Source: Tubulanus polymorphus (lineage: Eukaryota > Nemertea > Palaeonemertea > Tubulaniformes > Tubulanidae). Taken from it: a DNA stretch of 60,000 bases. Position numbers and translations under genes: made by a program. The first letter of the stretch is position 1; each line of letters opens with the position of its first letter. Positions 33,232 through 46,093 of this stretch are shown here, in pieces. The notes below the pieces were generated by a model. The model had not been told where the DNA came from and ran no database searches. It saw nothing but the letters and a program-made list of their open reading frames with translations. The stretch covers positions 21,938,485-21,998,484 of the forward strand of contig NC_134027.1 of the NCBI RefSeq assembly GCF_964204645.1, given 5' to 3'.

Positions 33232-35390
33232 ATTTCAGCCCTGGAGTTTCGTCCGTAACAATATCTATTTCGATCGTGTTGAATTATTTCTCTAAATTTA
33301 AAAATCTTTTGCGTGTAGCCTTTGCCAAAGGTATCAATCGTTCTGCCTTTGCACGAATTGCATTTACAATTTAGCCACATCTTCTCTAGGTCTTATTTTC
33401 GCTTTAGTCTTTGCTCATCGTAATCTACATCAAAATTACACCGATTCAATTTTACACTTTTTCCAAAACCCGGTAGAGCTCTAATCGATAGGCTATTTTC
33501 ATATTTTCATACTGATTTGAGTCTTGTTAACGTAATGTTTCAGATTCGGTTGTTGTATAATGTAACCCGATACATGTATCGTTGTAAAATGTGAACTCTT
33601 TTTAAGTATAACATCTGAACTGGAGGGAAAATATCTTCCAATACTTTCTCAAACGTTAAATTCGATGAGAGACAATGAATTTCACTTTGTTTTCTGTGTC
33701 CAATTTAAATGACTATCGAAAGAATCTGTCTGACTATTCGTGGACGACAATTTAACGAAATTATTTTAACAAGGAATCCGTGTTGAAAGTTTTTTTTAAC
33801 GTTTTTTTATCAATTGATTTTAGACGCAAAAATCGCTTTAAATTCCGAGATATCGGTAACCAAAATTTTGAAGTGGGCCACCGGATCAGGGCAATTGCAC
33901 GCGGGAACCAGTCAAACTGGAAAACGAAAAACACGGAATCGTTCATACTAATTACCGAGATCAGCGTTTATACCGATATGGATTGAAATAGCTCATATTT
34001 TGCTTAAGATCTTGGTTTGCCAAGTGTTGCCCGCACAGTAGTGTAAGCAGCAGCGATCGAACCCACTTGTCACTCGGCACTGATCGATGAATGCCAATGT
34101 TATCACAGGCCGCGCAAAATTGATTGCTGGGATCTCGTCATAGTTTTCGACTTGACGAGACCCGGGGAGCGCGATGTTCACTTTTTGTTTTCAAAAAGTT
34201 GAAATAAAAATGAAAACCTTAACCTTTAAATTTTGACGAGGGCGACGCAATAATAATTTTCTTCAGATAAAAAGGATATGCATTATTAAAGAATGAGTGT
34301 GAGGGTTTCATTAACATTTTTTGTTTCTTTATTTTTCAGTCAAACATCACAAACATTGTTTCTCATTCTTTAATATTTCGGTTTGAACCTTATTCCCTGA
34401 CCGGAACAAAATTGAAAACTCTAGAAGTTTGAATCACAATGGGCGCATGAGGATTTTATTTTTGATCGATATGATTTTACGATGCTCGATGCATAGGCTA
34501 TATTCAAAATTCACGTGAGATCAGTCGTGACAGGTTTCTAATAAACGGATAAGTCCTCTTTACTTTTCTATCGGATAAGAGTTAGGCCCAGGGTGCAGGA
34601 TAGTTTGATGCTGCTGAAATACTGAGGACTCCTAAAAGCGTTGTCAGCAGAAACAGTCGAAGTGAGAGGCCACGTAAGTTTGGCGGGCACCAGCTCGTAT
34701 ATTGAAATAAGCTGTTTGTTGAGCATTTCAAAGCGTGGTGTCCTCGGTCCCTAGTTAAGTAACGTTATTCCCTTCAAAATCCTGATTTAACACCCCTATT
34801 CGAACAAACTATGATGTCTGGAAAATTACTGCAACCGCAACTAAGGCCAGTTGCTCGGAAGTTGGTTACTTATCCGCCGGTTTATTCTGGTGTCTGTGGT
34901 TCATGGTCAATTATGGATGTTTCAGGTGAACAGGTTTGAGGTTTTTTTTTCTATAAAAAGAAGAAAAAATTCCCCACCTACCTACCCATTTTGGTGATTG
35001 CCCCGCCGAGAAACAGGATTTTTTTTGGTGTGGCCTGGGCTGTAGATTGACACCTGTAATAGTTCAGGCAAGCCTAGATAACTCATATTGATACCTTAAA
35101 TTGAATAGAATTCTATTCAATCGGTGAGGTGACGTGGTTTGCGTGAGAGAGATATTTATCGAAAGTTCCCACTACATGTAGAAAGATATTTCGGGGAGCA
35201 TTCTTTGGAAAATGGCTTTTAGTAATAAAACCAAAAATTTAAGTTCTACTTTGACTTTTTGATTATTTATCTTTTAATCTCGTCGGTGGTTCGTCATAAA
35301 ACGCGTACGCATAATAGACATGTTTACGCTTATTAGCCATAGCGTGAATATTTAACTTCCACATTGAAGTTAGTAACGTTCGCTGCAAAA
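33232..35390. other. Intergenic, no gene seen
   Basis: Anonymous AT-rich DNA. ATTATTAAAGAATGAG near 34282 is partly mirrored by CTCATTCTTTAATATT at about 34361-34376, a weak hairpin. No coding evidence. Confidence 0.4.
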
Positions 35391-36422
35391 TTATCTATTT
35401 CTGCATCTTTGTAAAGCATGAAAAAAACCAAGCGTTTTCAGACTGAGTCGGAATTTAGAATTCATCGACAAATAAACGAGGAAATTCAACGCCGAATCGA
35501 GAACAACCAAAAGGAGTCCAGTTTTCCTCGTGTATTGTTTGAAATCGTCCGATTTGAATTCAAAACCTGCTATATCTGCAACTCGGTCGATGCAAGCCGG
35601 CGTTTCACAAATAGTAAAAATCAGTAAAATCGCCGTCACCATTTTATCGGCTTGTCGTTCGCTACGGCTGACTTTTTGCGGCGGAGAGCTTGCTAGAAAC
35701 CCCGAACGCCGCGAACGAGCGGAGTAAACTGAACTGAGCAAGCCGACATTAGTAACGTAAAGAATAAGCATCGGAAACCCGACGAGAGTTCCGAAATAGG
35801 TCGTCACATCGTAATGAGTGAATACAACTGGAGCAGCATTCATTATTAGCGAGGTAACTTCATTCAGTGCGCAATCTCGAAGAAACTCATATTCAACATT
35901 CAAAAACACGTAACGTGGACAACAACAGGCGATAGAAAATATAAACATGAAAAAGATATTGCATTTGCAAAATTTCCACGTCAAAACTCGTCTGGACCAG
36001 AACGGGAATTTAATATTCAGAAAACGATTCACGGAGATGAAAGCGGTTATCCAGTTTCTGGTTTGTTGCATTATGAAATAGAAAACGACTGAGTGATACG
36101 CTATTTGTGCACCGATTCTGAAGCTACCATACCTAAATATTAAATCCCCGTATCGGATCCTGTGTATGACGTGCCTGAGGTAAAAGTACACGAAACACAC
36201 GATTAGAAACGCTATGTCGCAACACGCCAAAACTTTCAGGATTTTGATCGATAGCAACGCGTGTTTATCAAGACTGAACACGATCAAATTCAGGACGTTA
36301 CCAAACACACCAAATATGCAAATCCCTCCTATTCCATAGACAAACAAGTAATGAACGAACTTGTAACTAGTTTTTATCGGTGGGCAGTACACTTCTGTCG
36401 ATGTATTGGCCTTATCATCCAT
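35391..36422 (-). CDS. Rhodopsin-like GPCR, paralogue A
   Basis: One uninterrupted exon of 343 residues with seven hydrophobic segments. TM1 has GVFGNVLNLIVF, TM2 LACCDIAFLIV, and TM3 ends SVNRFLNIKFPF where Asn-Arg-Phe stands for the usual DRY. TM6 has FTICETPAC and TM7 SALNFLVYLSMNSKFR, a variant of NPxxY. An N-glycosylation site (NTS) lies near the N-terminus and cysteines precede TM1 and lie in loop 2. The layout resembles invertebrate peptide-receptor-like orphans (FMRFamide-receptor style). Its close copy is at 39695-40762. Ligand and tissue cannot be told. Confidence 0.9.
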   Translation of the reverse strand: MDDKANTSTEVYCPPIKTSYKFVHYLFVYGIGGICIFGVFGNVLNLIVFSLDKHALLSIKILKVLACCDIAFLIVCFVYFYLRHVIHRIRYGDLIFRYGSFRIGAQIAYHSVVFYFIMQQTRNWITAFISVNRFLNIKFPFWSRRVLTWKFCKCNIFFMFIFSIACCCPRYVFLNVEYEFLRDCALNEVTSLIMNAAPVVFTHYDVTTYFGTLVGFPMLILYVTNVGLLSSVYSARSRRSGFLASSPPQKVSRSERQADKMVTAILLIFTICETPACIDRVADIAGFEFKSDDFKQYTRKTGLLLVVLDSALNFLVYLSMNSKFRLSLKTLGFFHALQRCRNR

Positions 36423-37149
36423 TTTGTTTATGTAAGTGAGCGGATTTACGCCGCATGCAACGCTATAGTTAGAATGACTTCTGCGGGTAGAAGATGACTG
36501 ACTCGTTTGGACGAATGAGCTATAAATGATGCTTTGAAAGATAACGAAAGAATGAATCCAAATCGCTAACTAATAAAAATCAATACAACGGCGGTCGTCT
36601 GCATAATACCTGATGGCTTTAAATTGTATAGTAGAATGTGATAGATTTACGTATTAAGTTTGTCAAACTGTTTCCGCTGCATTGTTTTGTCACATATTCT
36701 GCGTTATTCAATTTAGATTCAATTTACTCGAAAATAAAAATGGATTCAAATACGTATAGGCCTAATATATACATGTACCAAAAATGTCGATTCGAACACG
36801 ATCAATTTCAATACCGTGGTACATATTATATGATATGTACAGTTAAAGCTTGTTATAACGCCAGCCCCAGGACTGTCAAAATTTTGGCGGTATTAACGAA
36901 TATGGCGATCATGAGAGTTGACATAGTATACAAGACTCTTGACCAAATCCAGAATTGACATCAATCAATCTTAATTTAGGAGGCGTAAAGGTCTTAGCTT
37001 ATTTCATTTAGATAATAGAACAAGAAAACCAGCCTGAAAGTTTATTGGCGCATTGGAAAAAAAAACACAAATATTGGTCAATTATGTCGACAAAAAAGAT
37101 GATATGAATTATATACACATGTGTTTCGGATATCAAGTATCCATTAAGT
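36423..37149. other. Intergenic between GPCR 5' flank and repeat
   Basis: The frame 36638-36958 (+) is open without a recognised motif. ATAGGCCTAATATATACATG-type simple sequence is present. No promoter was identified. Confidence 0.35.
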
Positions 37150-37290
37150 TATTTTCGATTTGAATGTATCAATGATTGAATTGAATTGACCGGCAACCAG
37201 TTTAACCCCGATATATGGATGACGTAGCAAACATCCGCTCAAAAGTAATTATCAAAAATAAAATAAGAGTTATGAAATAGATTCAGTTAG
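37150..37290 (+). repeat. Dispersed repeat, copy 2 (partner 26030-26160)
   Basis: Matches the 26-kb copy in order and spacing of several 7-18-base words, including the GATGACGTAG segment. Differences are scattered substitutions and a short insertion. Confidence 0.6.
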
Positions 37291-38253
37291 GCCAAAAAAG
37301 ATTATTTTATTTGTATTTTCTACATTAAAAAGTATGAAATTTGATACATTTCCACCAGGCCGGCCTTTTTTATTTTTATTTTAAAACAGTTTCCACTAGA
37401 AATTTTTAAAATTAAAAGAATAAAAAGTACAGGATATGGTTTTCAGAAGTTCTCGCTGTTTGTCAAATACCATTCTAATAGGCCTGTAGGTTTAGTTTCA
37501 TTGCCAGATGTTGGATCATTCCTATCTTCCTGTTTTCCCAATTTTCGAGGGCATGTGAACTATTCAACTATTTTTCTAAATAGCCAGAATCGAAACAATA
37601 AGCAAGAGACTCTGCCTTATAGTTTAGCGGCCAGACCTTAGATCATTTCTAACTACCGTAGCTTCTTTCCCGTGGCTACAAAGCGTTCTATAAAATAAGC
37701 TTTAGTAAATATCAAAGAAACGCCATTAGAATGGGAAGTTATAATTCAATCACGTGAAAATTCTAATTAAGTGCAGCTATGAATTAAAAATATAAAAGTA
37801 AATGAAAATATATTCTCCAAATCCAAGACAAGAATCATTATCATCAGCATTCCCTACAAACTACATGTAATTCTGATTTATTTTTAAAATTACAAATTCA
37901 AAAACAAGGATTTTCTTTTCAAAAGAGACAAGAGTACAAGTTATAATTGTTCGTTTGCCCTCTTTGCGAACAAAAAGTATACACAATCATTTCGACTTAG
38001 TTGGAATGATGCACATGGAGTTGACTAGCCTGATAACCAGTCGACGTTACGGAATAACGACTAGATACTAGACTAGGAGTATCGTAGTCGGTTCGAGTCC
38101 CGACCTCACGCTATTCGGCCTCTGATTTTAAACAAGTAAAATCGTTACCATATACTACTTGTATTGACCCACCCGGTATTTTTAAGTCACAAGCTACACC
38201 ATTCTCAACGAAACACATATTTGATTCAGACGAATATAATTGATTTTCAACAA
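37291..38253. other. 3' flank of GPCR B, possible tRNA-like SINE piece
   Basis: Mostly anonymous. At 38080-38110 the word GGTTCGAGTCCCGACC resembles a pol III B-box and TAGCCTGATAACC upstream could be an A-box, hinting at a SINE. It does not fold as a tRNA. Confidence 0.3.
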
Positions 38254-39261
38254 TTAATTAAATAAGGTTTGTCTGAATTGTTTGTTTACGATTATATAAA
38301 GTATGAAATTGACACATGAATTGAACAGTGATGTTACCCCGTAAATCTGATTCAACAAATCCTTGTAAAAACTCCGGTTTCCGAACTTACCGACAAAGCC
38401 TGGAATTTCAAGAACAAAAAACACTATACTCATTGAAAGCACCATTTTAGTTGCTTTAGTTTGATTATGAGATTTTGAGATTTTAGACGCCGAGAGAGTT
38501 TTGCGTTGATTACTTTTGGCGTATAAGACAATAATCAGAGCTATGTTTGCTACGAAAACTAGAATATTTGAAATAATAATGCGGACAATGGGATCTACTA
38601 TTTTGTTCATTACTTCGTAAAATTGTTTATAAACTACTTTAGACTCGTAATGAAGAAAGCGAAAGTCTTTATATTTTGTGGATGGTACTACATTCCGTGA
38701 TATCGGATAGTAAATACTTAGACATATTGATAATGCGCCAGTTATGATGAAGAGTGGCTTTAAGCTGCGTTTCTCATGTAATGGTAAAACGATAGCAACC
38801 AATCGTTCGCATTGAATTATGACGGTTAAATAATTCCGAAACAGCAGTAATGCTCTGGTAACAAAACTTCCCCATATGGTTAGGCGTAACGGCGAAATTC
38901 GGTAGTAAGGAAATCTTTTGATCGAATCACCAAATCGGGCATAGTGAATGTAAAAGCGAAGTGGATCCCGAATGAACGTTGCCAACAAAAAGACGATTTC
39001 GACGAATGCGAGGAGTTTCAATAAATCGAAACAGCGACTTTTAGTTCTTAGTTTGTAAAATACAATGATCACCATCATGTTCAATATAACACCAACGAAG
39101 ATAAATGCAGGTACAATGTACGCTTGTCTAAACCATGACAACTCGTATATTGAACTGTAAACGTAAACTACAGTTGTGTTCCTTTTTATGAAAATCGTTC
39201 TGCAGCAGTGCTCCGGATCCGTAATCTGAACGGAAACATTTGCAGCGGCTCCTTCTGTCAT
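38254..39261 (-). CDS. Rhodopsin-like GPCR, divergent family member B
   Basis: A single exon of 335 residues. TM1 is [19 protein letters not shown]2 [17 protein letters not shown]3 ends [14 protein letters not shown] with Cys-Glu-Arg in the DRY place. TM5 is [19 protein letters not shown]6 FFVLEIPGF, and TM7 [19 protein letters not shown]-glycosylation sequons NVS and NTT lie in the extracellular N-terminus. It shares the VNF-LY signature of TM7 with its neighbours but is only distantly related to paralogues A and C. It lies between them and is transcribed the same way. Confidence 0.9.
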   Translation of the reverse strand: MTEGAAANVSVQITDPEHCCRTIFIKRNTTVVYVYSSIYELSWFRQAYIVPAFIFVGVILNMMVIIVFYKLRTKSRCFDLLKLLAFVEIVFLLATFIRDPLRFYIHYARFGDSIKRFPYYRISPLRLTIWGSFVTRALLLFRNYLTVIIQCERLVAIVLPLHEKRSLKPLFIITGALSICLSIYYPISRNVVPSTKYKDFRFLHYESKVVYKQFYEVMNKIVDPIVRIIISNILVFVANIALIIVLYAKSNQRKTLSASKISKSHNQTKATKMVLSMSIVFFVLEIPGFVGKFGNRSFYKDLLNQIYGVTSLFNSCVNFILYIIVNKQFRQTLFN

Positions 39262-39402
39262 TTATTTTCAAAAGATCTGGTTGGTCTGGAGCGGTTCTTT
39301 AAGTCCGTCAATATTGAAACATTCACACAATACATTGACAAATTTGCATCAATTTGTGTCGGAGTCGGAAAACCATTTATCACGGGCAATCTGATATATA
39401 CT

Positions 39403-39576
<174 letters not shown>

Positions 39577-39694
39577 AGTACCAGAATTGAATTATTCAGC
39601 ATGTGTTTCCAGAATAATACATACAGAATAAGATACATAAGTAAATTGGTGGAGGAGTAGGTGTTGGTGCTCACAAAAGATGTTGTTCAAAAAA

Positions 39695-40762
39695 TTATCT
39701 ATTTCTGCATATTTGTAAAGCATGAAAAAATCGTGAAAAAAGCGTTTTCAGATTGAGTCGGAATTTAGAGTTCATCGACAAATAAACAAGGAAATTCAAC
39801 GCCGAATCGAGAACAACCAAAAGGAGTCCAGTTTTCCTCGTGTATTGTTTAAAATCGTCCGATTTGAATTCAAAACCTGCCACATTCGCCACTCGGTCGA
39901 TGCAAGCCGGCGTTTCACAAATAGTAAAAATCAGTAAAATTGCCGTCACCATTTTATCGGCTTGTCGTTCGCTGCGGCTGACTTTTTGCGGCGGAGAGCT
40001 TGCTAGAAACTCCGAACGCCGCGAACGAGCGGAGTAAACAGAGCTGAGCAAGCCGAGATTAGTAGCGTAGAGGATAAGAATCGGAAACCCGACGAGGAAT
40101 CCGAAATAGATCGTCACATCGTAATGCGTGAATAAAACTGGGGCGACCTTTACTAACACCGATGTTACTTCATTCAATGCGCAATCGCGGAGAACCTCGT
40201 ATTCGACATTCAGCAGCACATAACGTGGAACGTAACAGCCGATAGAAATCATAAATATAAAAACGATATTGACTTTACTAAATTTCCACGTCAAAAATCG
40301 TCTTGACCAGAATGGGAATTGAATATTCAGAAAACGTATCACGGAGATATAAGCCGTTATCCAGTTTCTGGTTTGTTGCATTATGTAATAGAATACGACA
40401 GAGTGATATGCTATTTGTGCACCGATTTTCATGTCATCATACCTAAATATCAAATCCCCGAATTTGAACCGAAACAGCACATGCCTGACAAAGAAGTACA
40501 CGAAACACACGATTAGAAACGCTATATCGCAACACGCCAAAACCTTCAGGATTTTGATCGACAGCAAGGCGTGTTTATCAAGACCGAACACGATCAGATT
40601 AAGAAGATTGCCGACAATGCCGAATAAGCAAATCATTCCTATTCCGCAGACGTATATAAAATGAACGAACTTATAACTAGTTCTTATCGATGGACAATAA
40701 ACGACTATCGAAGAGTTTAGCATTTCATCCATTTTGTGTACGCAGTGATGGTACTCGCGCAA
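39695..40762 (-). CDS. Rhodopsin-like GPCR, paralogue C
   Basis: A single exon of 355 residues in the same orientation as paralogue A and clearly homologous along its whole length. It shares TM1 GIVGNLLNLIVF, TM3 ending SVIRFLNIQFPF, TM6 FTICETPAC and TM7 SALNFLVYLSMNSKFR. The N-terminus is longer (MREYHHCVHKMDEML); the methionine of MDEML at about 40732 lines up with the start of paralogue A and may be the true start. The last third is almost identical in DNA to paralogue A, while the first two thirds have diverged much more. Confidence 0.9.
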   Translation of the reverse strand: MREYHHCVHKMDEMLNSSIVVYCPSIRTSYKFVHFIYVCGIGMICLFGIVGNLLNLIVFGLDKHALLSIKILKVLACCDIAFLIVCFVYFFVRHVLFRFKFGDLIFRYDDMKIGAQIAYHSVVFYYIMQQTRNWITAYISVIRFLNIQFPFWSRRFLTWKFSKVNIVFIFMISIGCYVPRYVLLNVEYEVLRDCALNEVTSVLVKVAPVLFTHYDVTIYFGFLVGFPILILYATNLGLLSSVYSARSRRSEFLASSPPQKVSRSERQADKMVTAILLIFTICETPACIDRVANVAGFEFKSDDFKQYTRKTGLLLVVLDSALNFLVYLSMNSKFRLNLKTLFSRFFHALQICRNR

Positions 40763-41134
40763 GTCAGAAGCACCTTGCGAATAATATGACTGATACGATA
40801 TTTCGCTGGAGAGGTAGAGCTACAAACTATGTATTGAAAACTAGAGAAATCAAGGAATTCTTGTGATAGTTTGCTTACTAAAAGTCGATACCGATTACTT
40901 GGCGGCTGTAGTTCCAGGCGCATGCTTTTGTAAATTGAATCATATAGTTTATTACATTAGATTTGTAACTTACTAAAGACACTTAATGCATTATCGCCAT
41001 TGAGGTTCAATTTACTAGCAACTAGATATATGATTTGTATGATACATTAGTAAGGCATTTTTCTTTAATTTCACATTTCAACATCGTGCGTATATTACCA
41101 TCCTAGCTCTGATAAGCCTAAATGTACCCCGTCC
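40763..41134. other. 5' flank of GPCR C, no gene seen
   Basis: AT-rich, with no repeat or coding segment recognised. Confidence 0.4.
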
Positions 41135-41320
41135 ATCCTCGCTTGCCAGGGTTTGATTGCCGCCCGCTCGAGCTTACGCCAACACAAAACTCTGGCCGCA
41201 AATTATTCATTGATTTTTTACATCGCCCACTATTTCGTGGGTGGACAGGTTCCCGCTCAGCACCCAAGAAATCGCGGGCGATGTAATAGACTAAACGGTT
41301 TGCGGCCGGGGTTTCTGTTG
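41135..41320. repeat. Dispersed foldback repeat, family copy B
   Basis: A compact version of the element at 10745-11080. CATCCTCGCTTGCCAGGG opens it. GGCCGCAAATTATTCATTG and CATCGCCCACTATTTCGTGG are mirrored by CAAGAAATCGCGGGCGATG and AACGGTTTGCGGCC. Confidence 0.65.
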
Positions 41321-43162
41321 ACGTGAATTGACTGGTTAAGGCAGCAGCGATTATGCAACTATTTTTTCTCGAGTCGCCACGAGTCCACTATATTCTACGA
41401 GATTCTAGGATGAAAGGCGCAGTACAATTATTGTTCCGCGAGCATAGTTGGGTGTGGACAACATTTACGGCGCATACCCCAGTTCTAGTGGTCGACCACT
41501 GCCGTATACGAGGCTTTCCGGCTGCTGTCGGCAATTTCCGCATGTATCCGAGTATGCTTGGTTACGAATGAGTTGCTAGGTAGCTGTTTCCACGTTGCTA
41601 TGTCAGCATCAGTTCAATCGCTTTGCATTAACGCTTTTCACACGCGCTTTTCAATCATTTTCATTAACATGGAAAATTCCGACGAAATTTTGTCCAATTT
41701 TATTGATCGGGATTTTAGATTGAGCGGTGAGACTCTAAAACATGGTTAAGACTTTGATGCATGCAAGTTCCTTCCTCATCCGATAGATGTAAGTTTTAAC
41801 ACAATATCGTTTCTTCATTTTCCAGATTCCGAAAACGAATTCTGCCTCAATGGCAAATGTTACACTGCTGAAAACATACACACACTTCCAGGTAATAAAT
41901 ATGGAGAATCAGATTTCATTTTAACTTCTTACTTAAACAACTATAGGCCTGCTTAAATCGTGCGAAATTCCTGCTTTCCTAGGCATTCCAAAATTATTCT
42001 GGTTGTCGTTCCGTCCTAAGTCCGCTGTAATATTAACCCATTATGAAACATCCCCGGGTGAAATGGTTAGAATATTCGGCGAAACGATCGGTTGGAGTGA
42101 TGGAATGTATATGCAAAGAATTCCAAACAGTGACTGGTGGCAGGCTTACTTGACCGATCAACAGCTCGGAACTGAGTTCAAATTTGCAGTCGTGGACGAA
42201 AATGGAAGCAAGAAATGGGAGCAGAGAGGAAATAGATATGTGCGATCGAAGGGCATTTACCTCTGCCAGTGGGGCCAGGCCTCCGTGACGCTCGATGGTA
42301 ATCTTCGAGGTGTTGAGATGTTTTTCAAATATCTGAATTTTAGGAACACTGTACAAAGATCCGGTCATTTTCTATTTCAGACAAATCGCCTAACCATAAA
42401 ATGGAAGAAAAACCATCATTGGCTGCTTCACAGGTGGTTACCAAACCTACACTTGTAGTTGTTCCCCAATCTAAAATAACCATAACGAAAAAGAACTCCA
42501 TAGCTTTCAAAGGTAAGAAAGATGTTGACTTCGTGACATTCATAGAACTGGTGGAAATTCATCGTTTGATTACATTACAGAGCAATTACACGAAGCTATC
42601 GAGACACGAGAACATAAAGTAGACAAGATTGCGGATGAAAGTACACGAAAAGACCGCAATTTCAATGAAATACCAGTCGGGGAAAGGCACAAAATACCAT
42701 CGATTATACCGACACGGAAAATGAAATCGAAAAATCGTGATAAGAACTTCACCAACTTGAAGGGTGAGAAATCTGAATTTGCAGATGTTGATTTGTTTCT
42801 AATCTAGTTTGTCAGGGCTTTAGCATTTTCTGAGATGCCGAAGGACTTTTATTTATTTATTTATTTATTCTTTATTCACGAATTAAATTACACTAGAAAA
42901 TTACAACAAGATAATATAATAAAATAATGTAATTCAAGTCGATGGACACCAGGAGAAGTTACAAACTTATATCCATGAAACATGGCCCTGGCGCCCATAG
43001 AAATCAAACACACGCACACACACACACACATGTACACAACCCTGCACCACAACACTCACGCATACGCATACGCACGCACGCACGCACGCACGCACACACA
43101 TCCATAATGACAAGTTAAGTTCAGATCGACCTATAAACGCATATTAAACAAATGTTAAATTA

Positions 43163-46067
43163 CTATTGACCCGTTAACAGATACTGCTTGAAATTCTTTT
43201 TAAATACATAAACATTCTTCGACTGCTTTAAAGTTGAATCGAGTGAATTCCAAAGTTTTGGACCAGAAACCTTTACCGAAAATTTATTTCTTCGAGTTTG
43301 AAATCGAGGGATTTCCATATTGTTTTGGCTACGAGTTTGATAATTGTGGATTTCATGTCGAAATTGAAAATAGTTATTAAAAGAATCAGGTAGCATGGAT
43401 TTGTTATAATTAAACATGAAGCATCCTAACTGTAATTTGTTCATTTCTTTAATTCTCAGTATTTTCAGTCTTTTAAAGAGTGGATCAGTATGTTCTAAAT
43501 AATATGAATTTGTTATTATTCGAACCGCACGTTTTTGAAGTAGTAATAATGAATCTAAATAGACATTAAAATTTTGAGCCCAAACTATGTTACAATAACT
43601 TAAATACGGTTCCACTAAACTAAAATACAATTGAATAAGAGTTTTCTCAGGTAAAAATCGTTTTAATCTATTTAACATACTGATACTCTTCGATACCTTG
43701 CGCTGAACATTATTGATATGATCAATCCATGAAAGTTTATCGTCAATATTTATACCCACAAAATTTGTGCTATGAACTTGATCAATATTAATTCCGCTGA
43801 TTTGAATCGAAATGTTAAGTGGTAGTTGTGAGCCAAATACCATGCAATGAGTTTTTGGCAAGTTTAAAGATAATTTATTAGCGTAAAACCACGTGGCTAG
43901 TTTATCAAGTTCACTAGACACGGTCAATGCAAGGTGATGAATATCGGAACCGCTCGCAAAGACATTAGTGTCATCTGCAAAAAGCGTAAATTTCAAAATG
44001 TTGCTGACATTAACGCAGTCATTTATGTATATTAAAAAAAGTAACGGTCCCAAAATGGAACCTTGAGGCACACCAGTAGATATATTCAAAAGTTGAGACT
44101 TACAATTTTCAATTTGAACAGTTTGTTGTCGGTTTTCCAAATAATTTCTAAACCAGCAAAGTGCGCGACCTTTAATTCCATAAAAATCTAATTTTGACAA
44201 TAATATTTCATGGTTGACTGTATCAAAGGCTTTAGATAAGTCCAAATAAACACCGATAGTGGGATTTTTATTTTCAAGATTATATGAAATTTCATAAATA
44301 ATTTTGATGACTGCCATGGCAGAGGAGTGATTCTTTCTAAAACCGAATTGATTTGAATTTATGATAGAAAATTTATCACAATAAGACATTAGTCTGTTGT
44401 ACACGACTTTTTCAAGAATCTTTGAAAAGCAAGGCAAAATTGAGATAGGCCGGTAATTATTAAAGTTATCTTTGTCACCACTTTTGTATAAAGGTCGAAT
44501 TCTAGCGATTTTTAATTTGTCCGGAACAATTCCAGTCTGTAGACTCATGTTAAAAACATGGCAGAGAGGATCTTTAATTAAGTCAAAAATTTTTTTAGTT
44601 ACTTTCATGCTAATCTCATCGGTACCCAAACCTTTATTGGAGTCAAAATTTTTTACTATATTCATCAGTTCGACTGGTGTTGTTGGGAATAAAAAGAAGT
44701 TTTCATTTGGGCTGTTATGCAGGAAATCCTTAAAATTTATATTTGTGCTAGGGATCTTTTCGGCAAGCTTATTACCGATGTTTACGAAGTACTCATTAAA
44801 TTTATTAGCAATGTTAGCTTTTCCATTTATAGGTGTCCCATTAAGTTTGAATACGTCAGGTAATTCTTCCGAGTTTGATGACTTACCAAGAATATTGTTA
44901 ATAATTTTCCATGTTTGTTTCATATCATTAGAAGCCGAAAATAATTGCACACCGTAATAGGATTTTTCTGCACATTTTAACAAATTACCAAGAATATTTT
45001 TATATCTTGAATATTTATGCTTACGCGCTTCCGTAGGATTTCTTATGAATTTTTTGTATAAACAATTTTTACGTCTAATTGATTTTAAAAGACCAAGTGA
45101 CACCCAGGGTTTATTACTATTTACTTTATTAGTTTTAGAATTTATTAATGGGAAAGATTCATCATAAAGTGATTTAAACATAGCAAGAAAAAGATCATAG
45201 GACTCATTGGCATCTAAACTATTTGATACTGTCGACCAGTCTACTGACTGCAGTTTCCGAATGAAAAAATCGATATTGCGCTCACAAAAATTCCTTGTCT
45301 TGATATTGTTCACTGGAGTAGTGGGTTCTTTATCACCACATACAACAAAAATTGGGAAATGATCCGAGATATCGGTACATAAAATACCGGACTTAAAACT
45401 CCCGTCAAGGTTATTACAAAAAATATTATCTATTAATGTGGCTGACTCAGTAGTTACTCTAGTCGGTTTATCAATCAAAGGACAAAAGGAATTTGCAATC
45501 AAAGTATTTATAAAAACATCAGTTGGATGATGCACATCAGACATGAGTAAGTTGATATTGAAATCTCCAAAAAGATAGCAATTTTTGTTTTCACGATTTA
45601 ATTTGTCCAGAAGTGTATTAAATTCATCTTGAAAACCTTGAATTTTTAATCCAGGTGGTCTGTATATAATTCCAACTATAGTGTTTTTATGCTTCTTAGA
45701 GTTAATTTCTACAAATAAAGACTCAAACGTCGACTCATCTTTACTTAAATCAGAACGTAGATTAAAAACTAAATTATGTTTGAGATACAAAGACACCCCA
45801 CCCCCTCTTATCCCATTTTCCCTACATCTAAAAATACTTTTGTAACCGTTCTTGGCTAGCCCAAGTTTCAGAAAGACCAATGACCGAAAATTCAAGTTTT
45901 AAAATATCCAGATAATGAGCTAGAGCGTCAAAATTTTTGTTGATACTTCGTATGTTAACGGATAAGATAGAAAACTTCTCCTTACGAAAAGGAAAATCGT
46001 TATCACTATAATATTTACAATCTAAACAGTTTTGCGAAATATTATCAAAGTTTGTAGAAAAATCCAT
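43163..46067 (-). pseudogene. LINE ORF2: APE endonuclease and reverse transcriptase, one frameshift
   Basis: The first part, 46067-45828, begins MDFSTNF and holds the endonuclease start (ILSVNIRSINKNFD, GLSETW). A one-base gain in a G-run near 45870 moves the frame to the long second part (45895-43163), which holds GVSLYLKHNL, FGDFNINLL and SDHFPIF of the endonuclease. The reverse transcriptase then follows: YRPISILPCFSKILEK, FGFRKNHSS, GVYLDLSKAFDTVNH, GVPQGSILGPLLFLIYIND and the catalytic FADD near 43975. It ends with the thumb and tail (VEPYLSYCNIVWAQ, KLWNSLDSTLK). It follows ORF1 by 26 bases. Confidence 0.88.
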
Positions 46068-46093
46068 TATATATTGTGAGATAAACAGAGAAA

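Noticed and set aside
33078-33380. His-Thr and Cys-Val repeat ORFs
   Set aside because: They are artefacts of the GT/GCGT microsatellite.
38040-38110. tRNA gene
   Set aside because: A B-box-like word is present but no cloverleaf with acceptor and anticodon stems can be drawn.
44472-44957. 161-residue plus-strand ORF
   Set aside because: It lies antisense to the LINE reverse transcriptase and has no family features.
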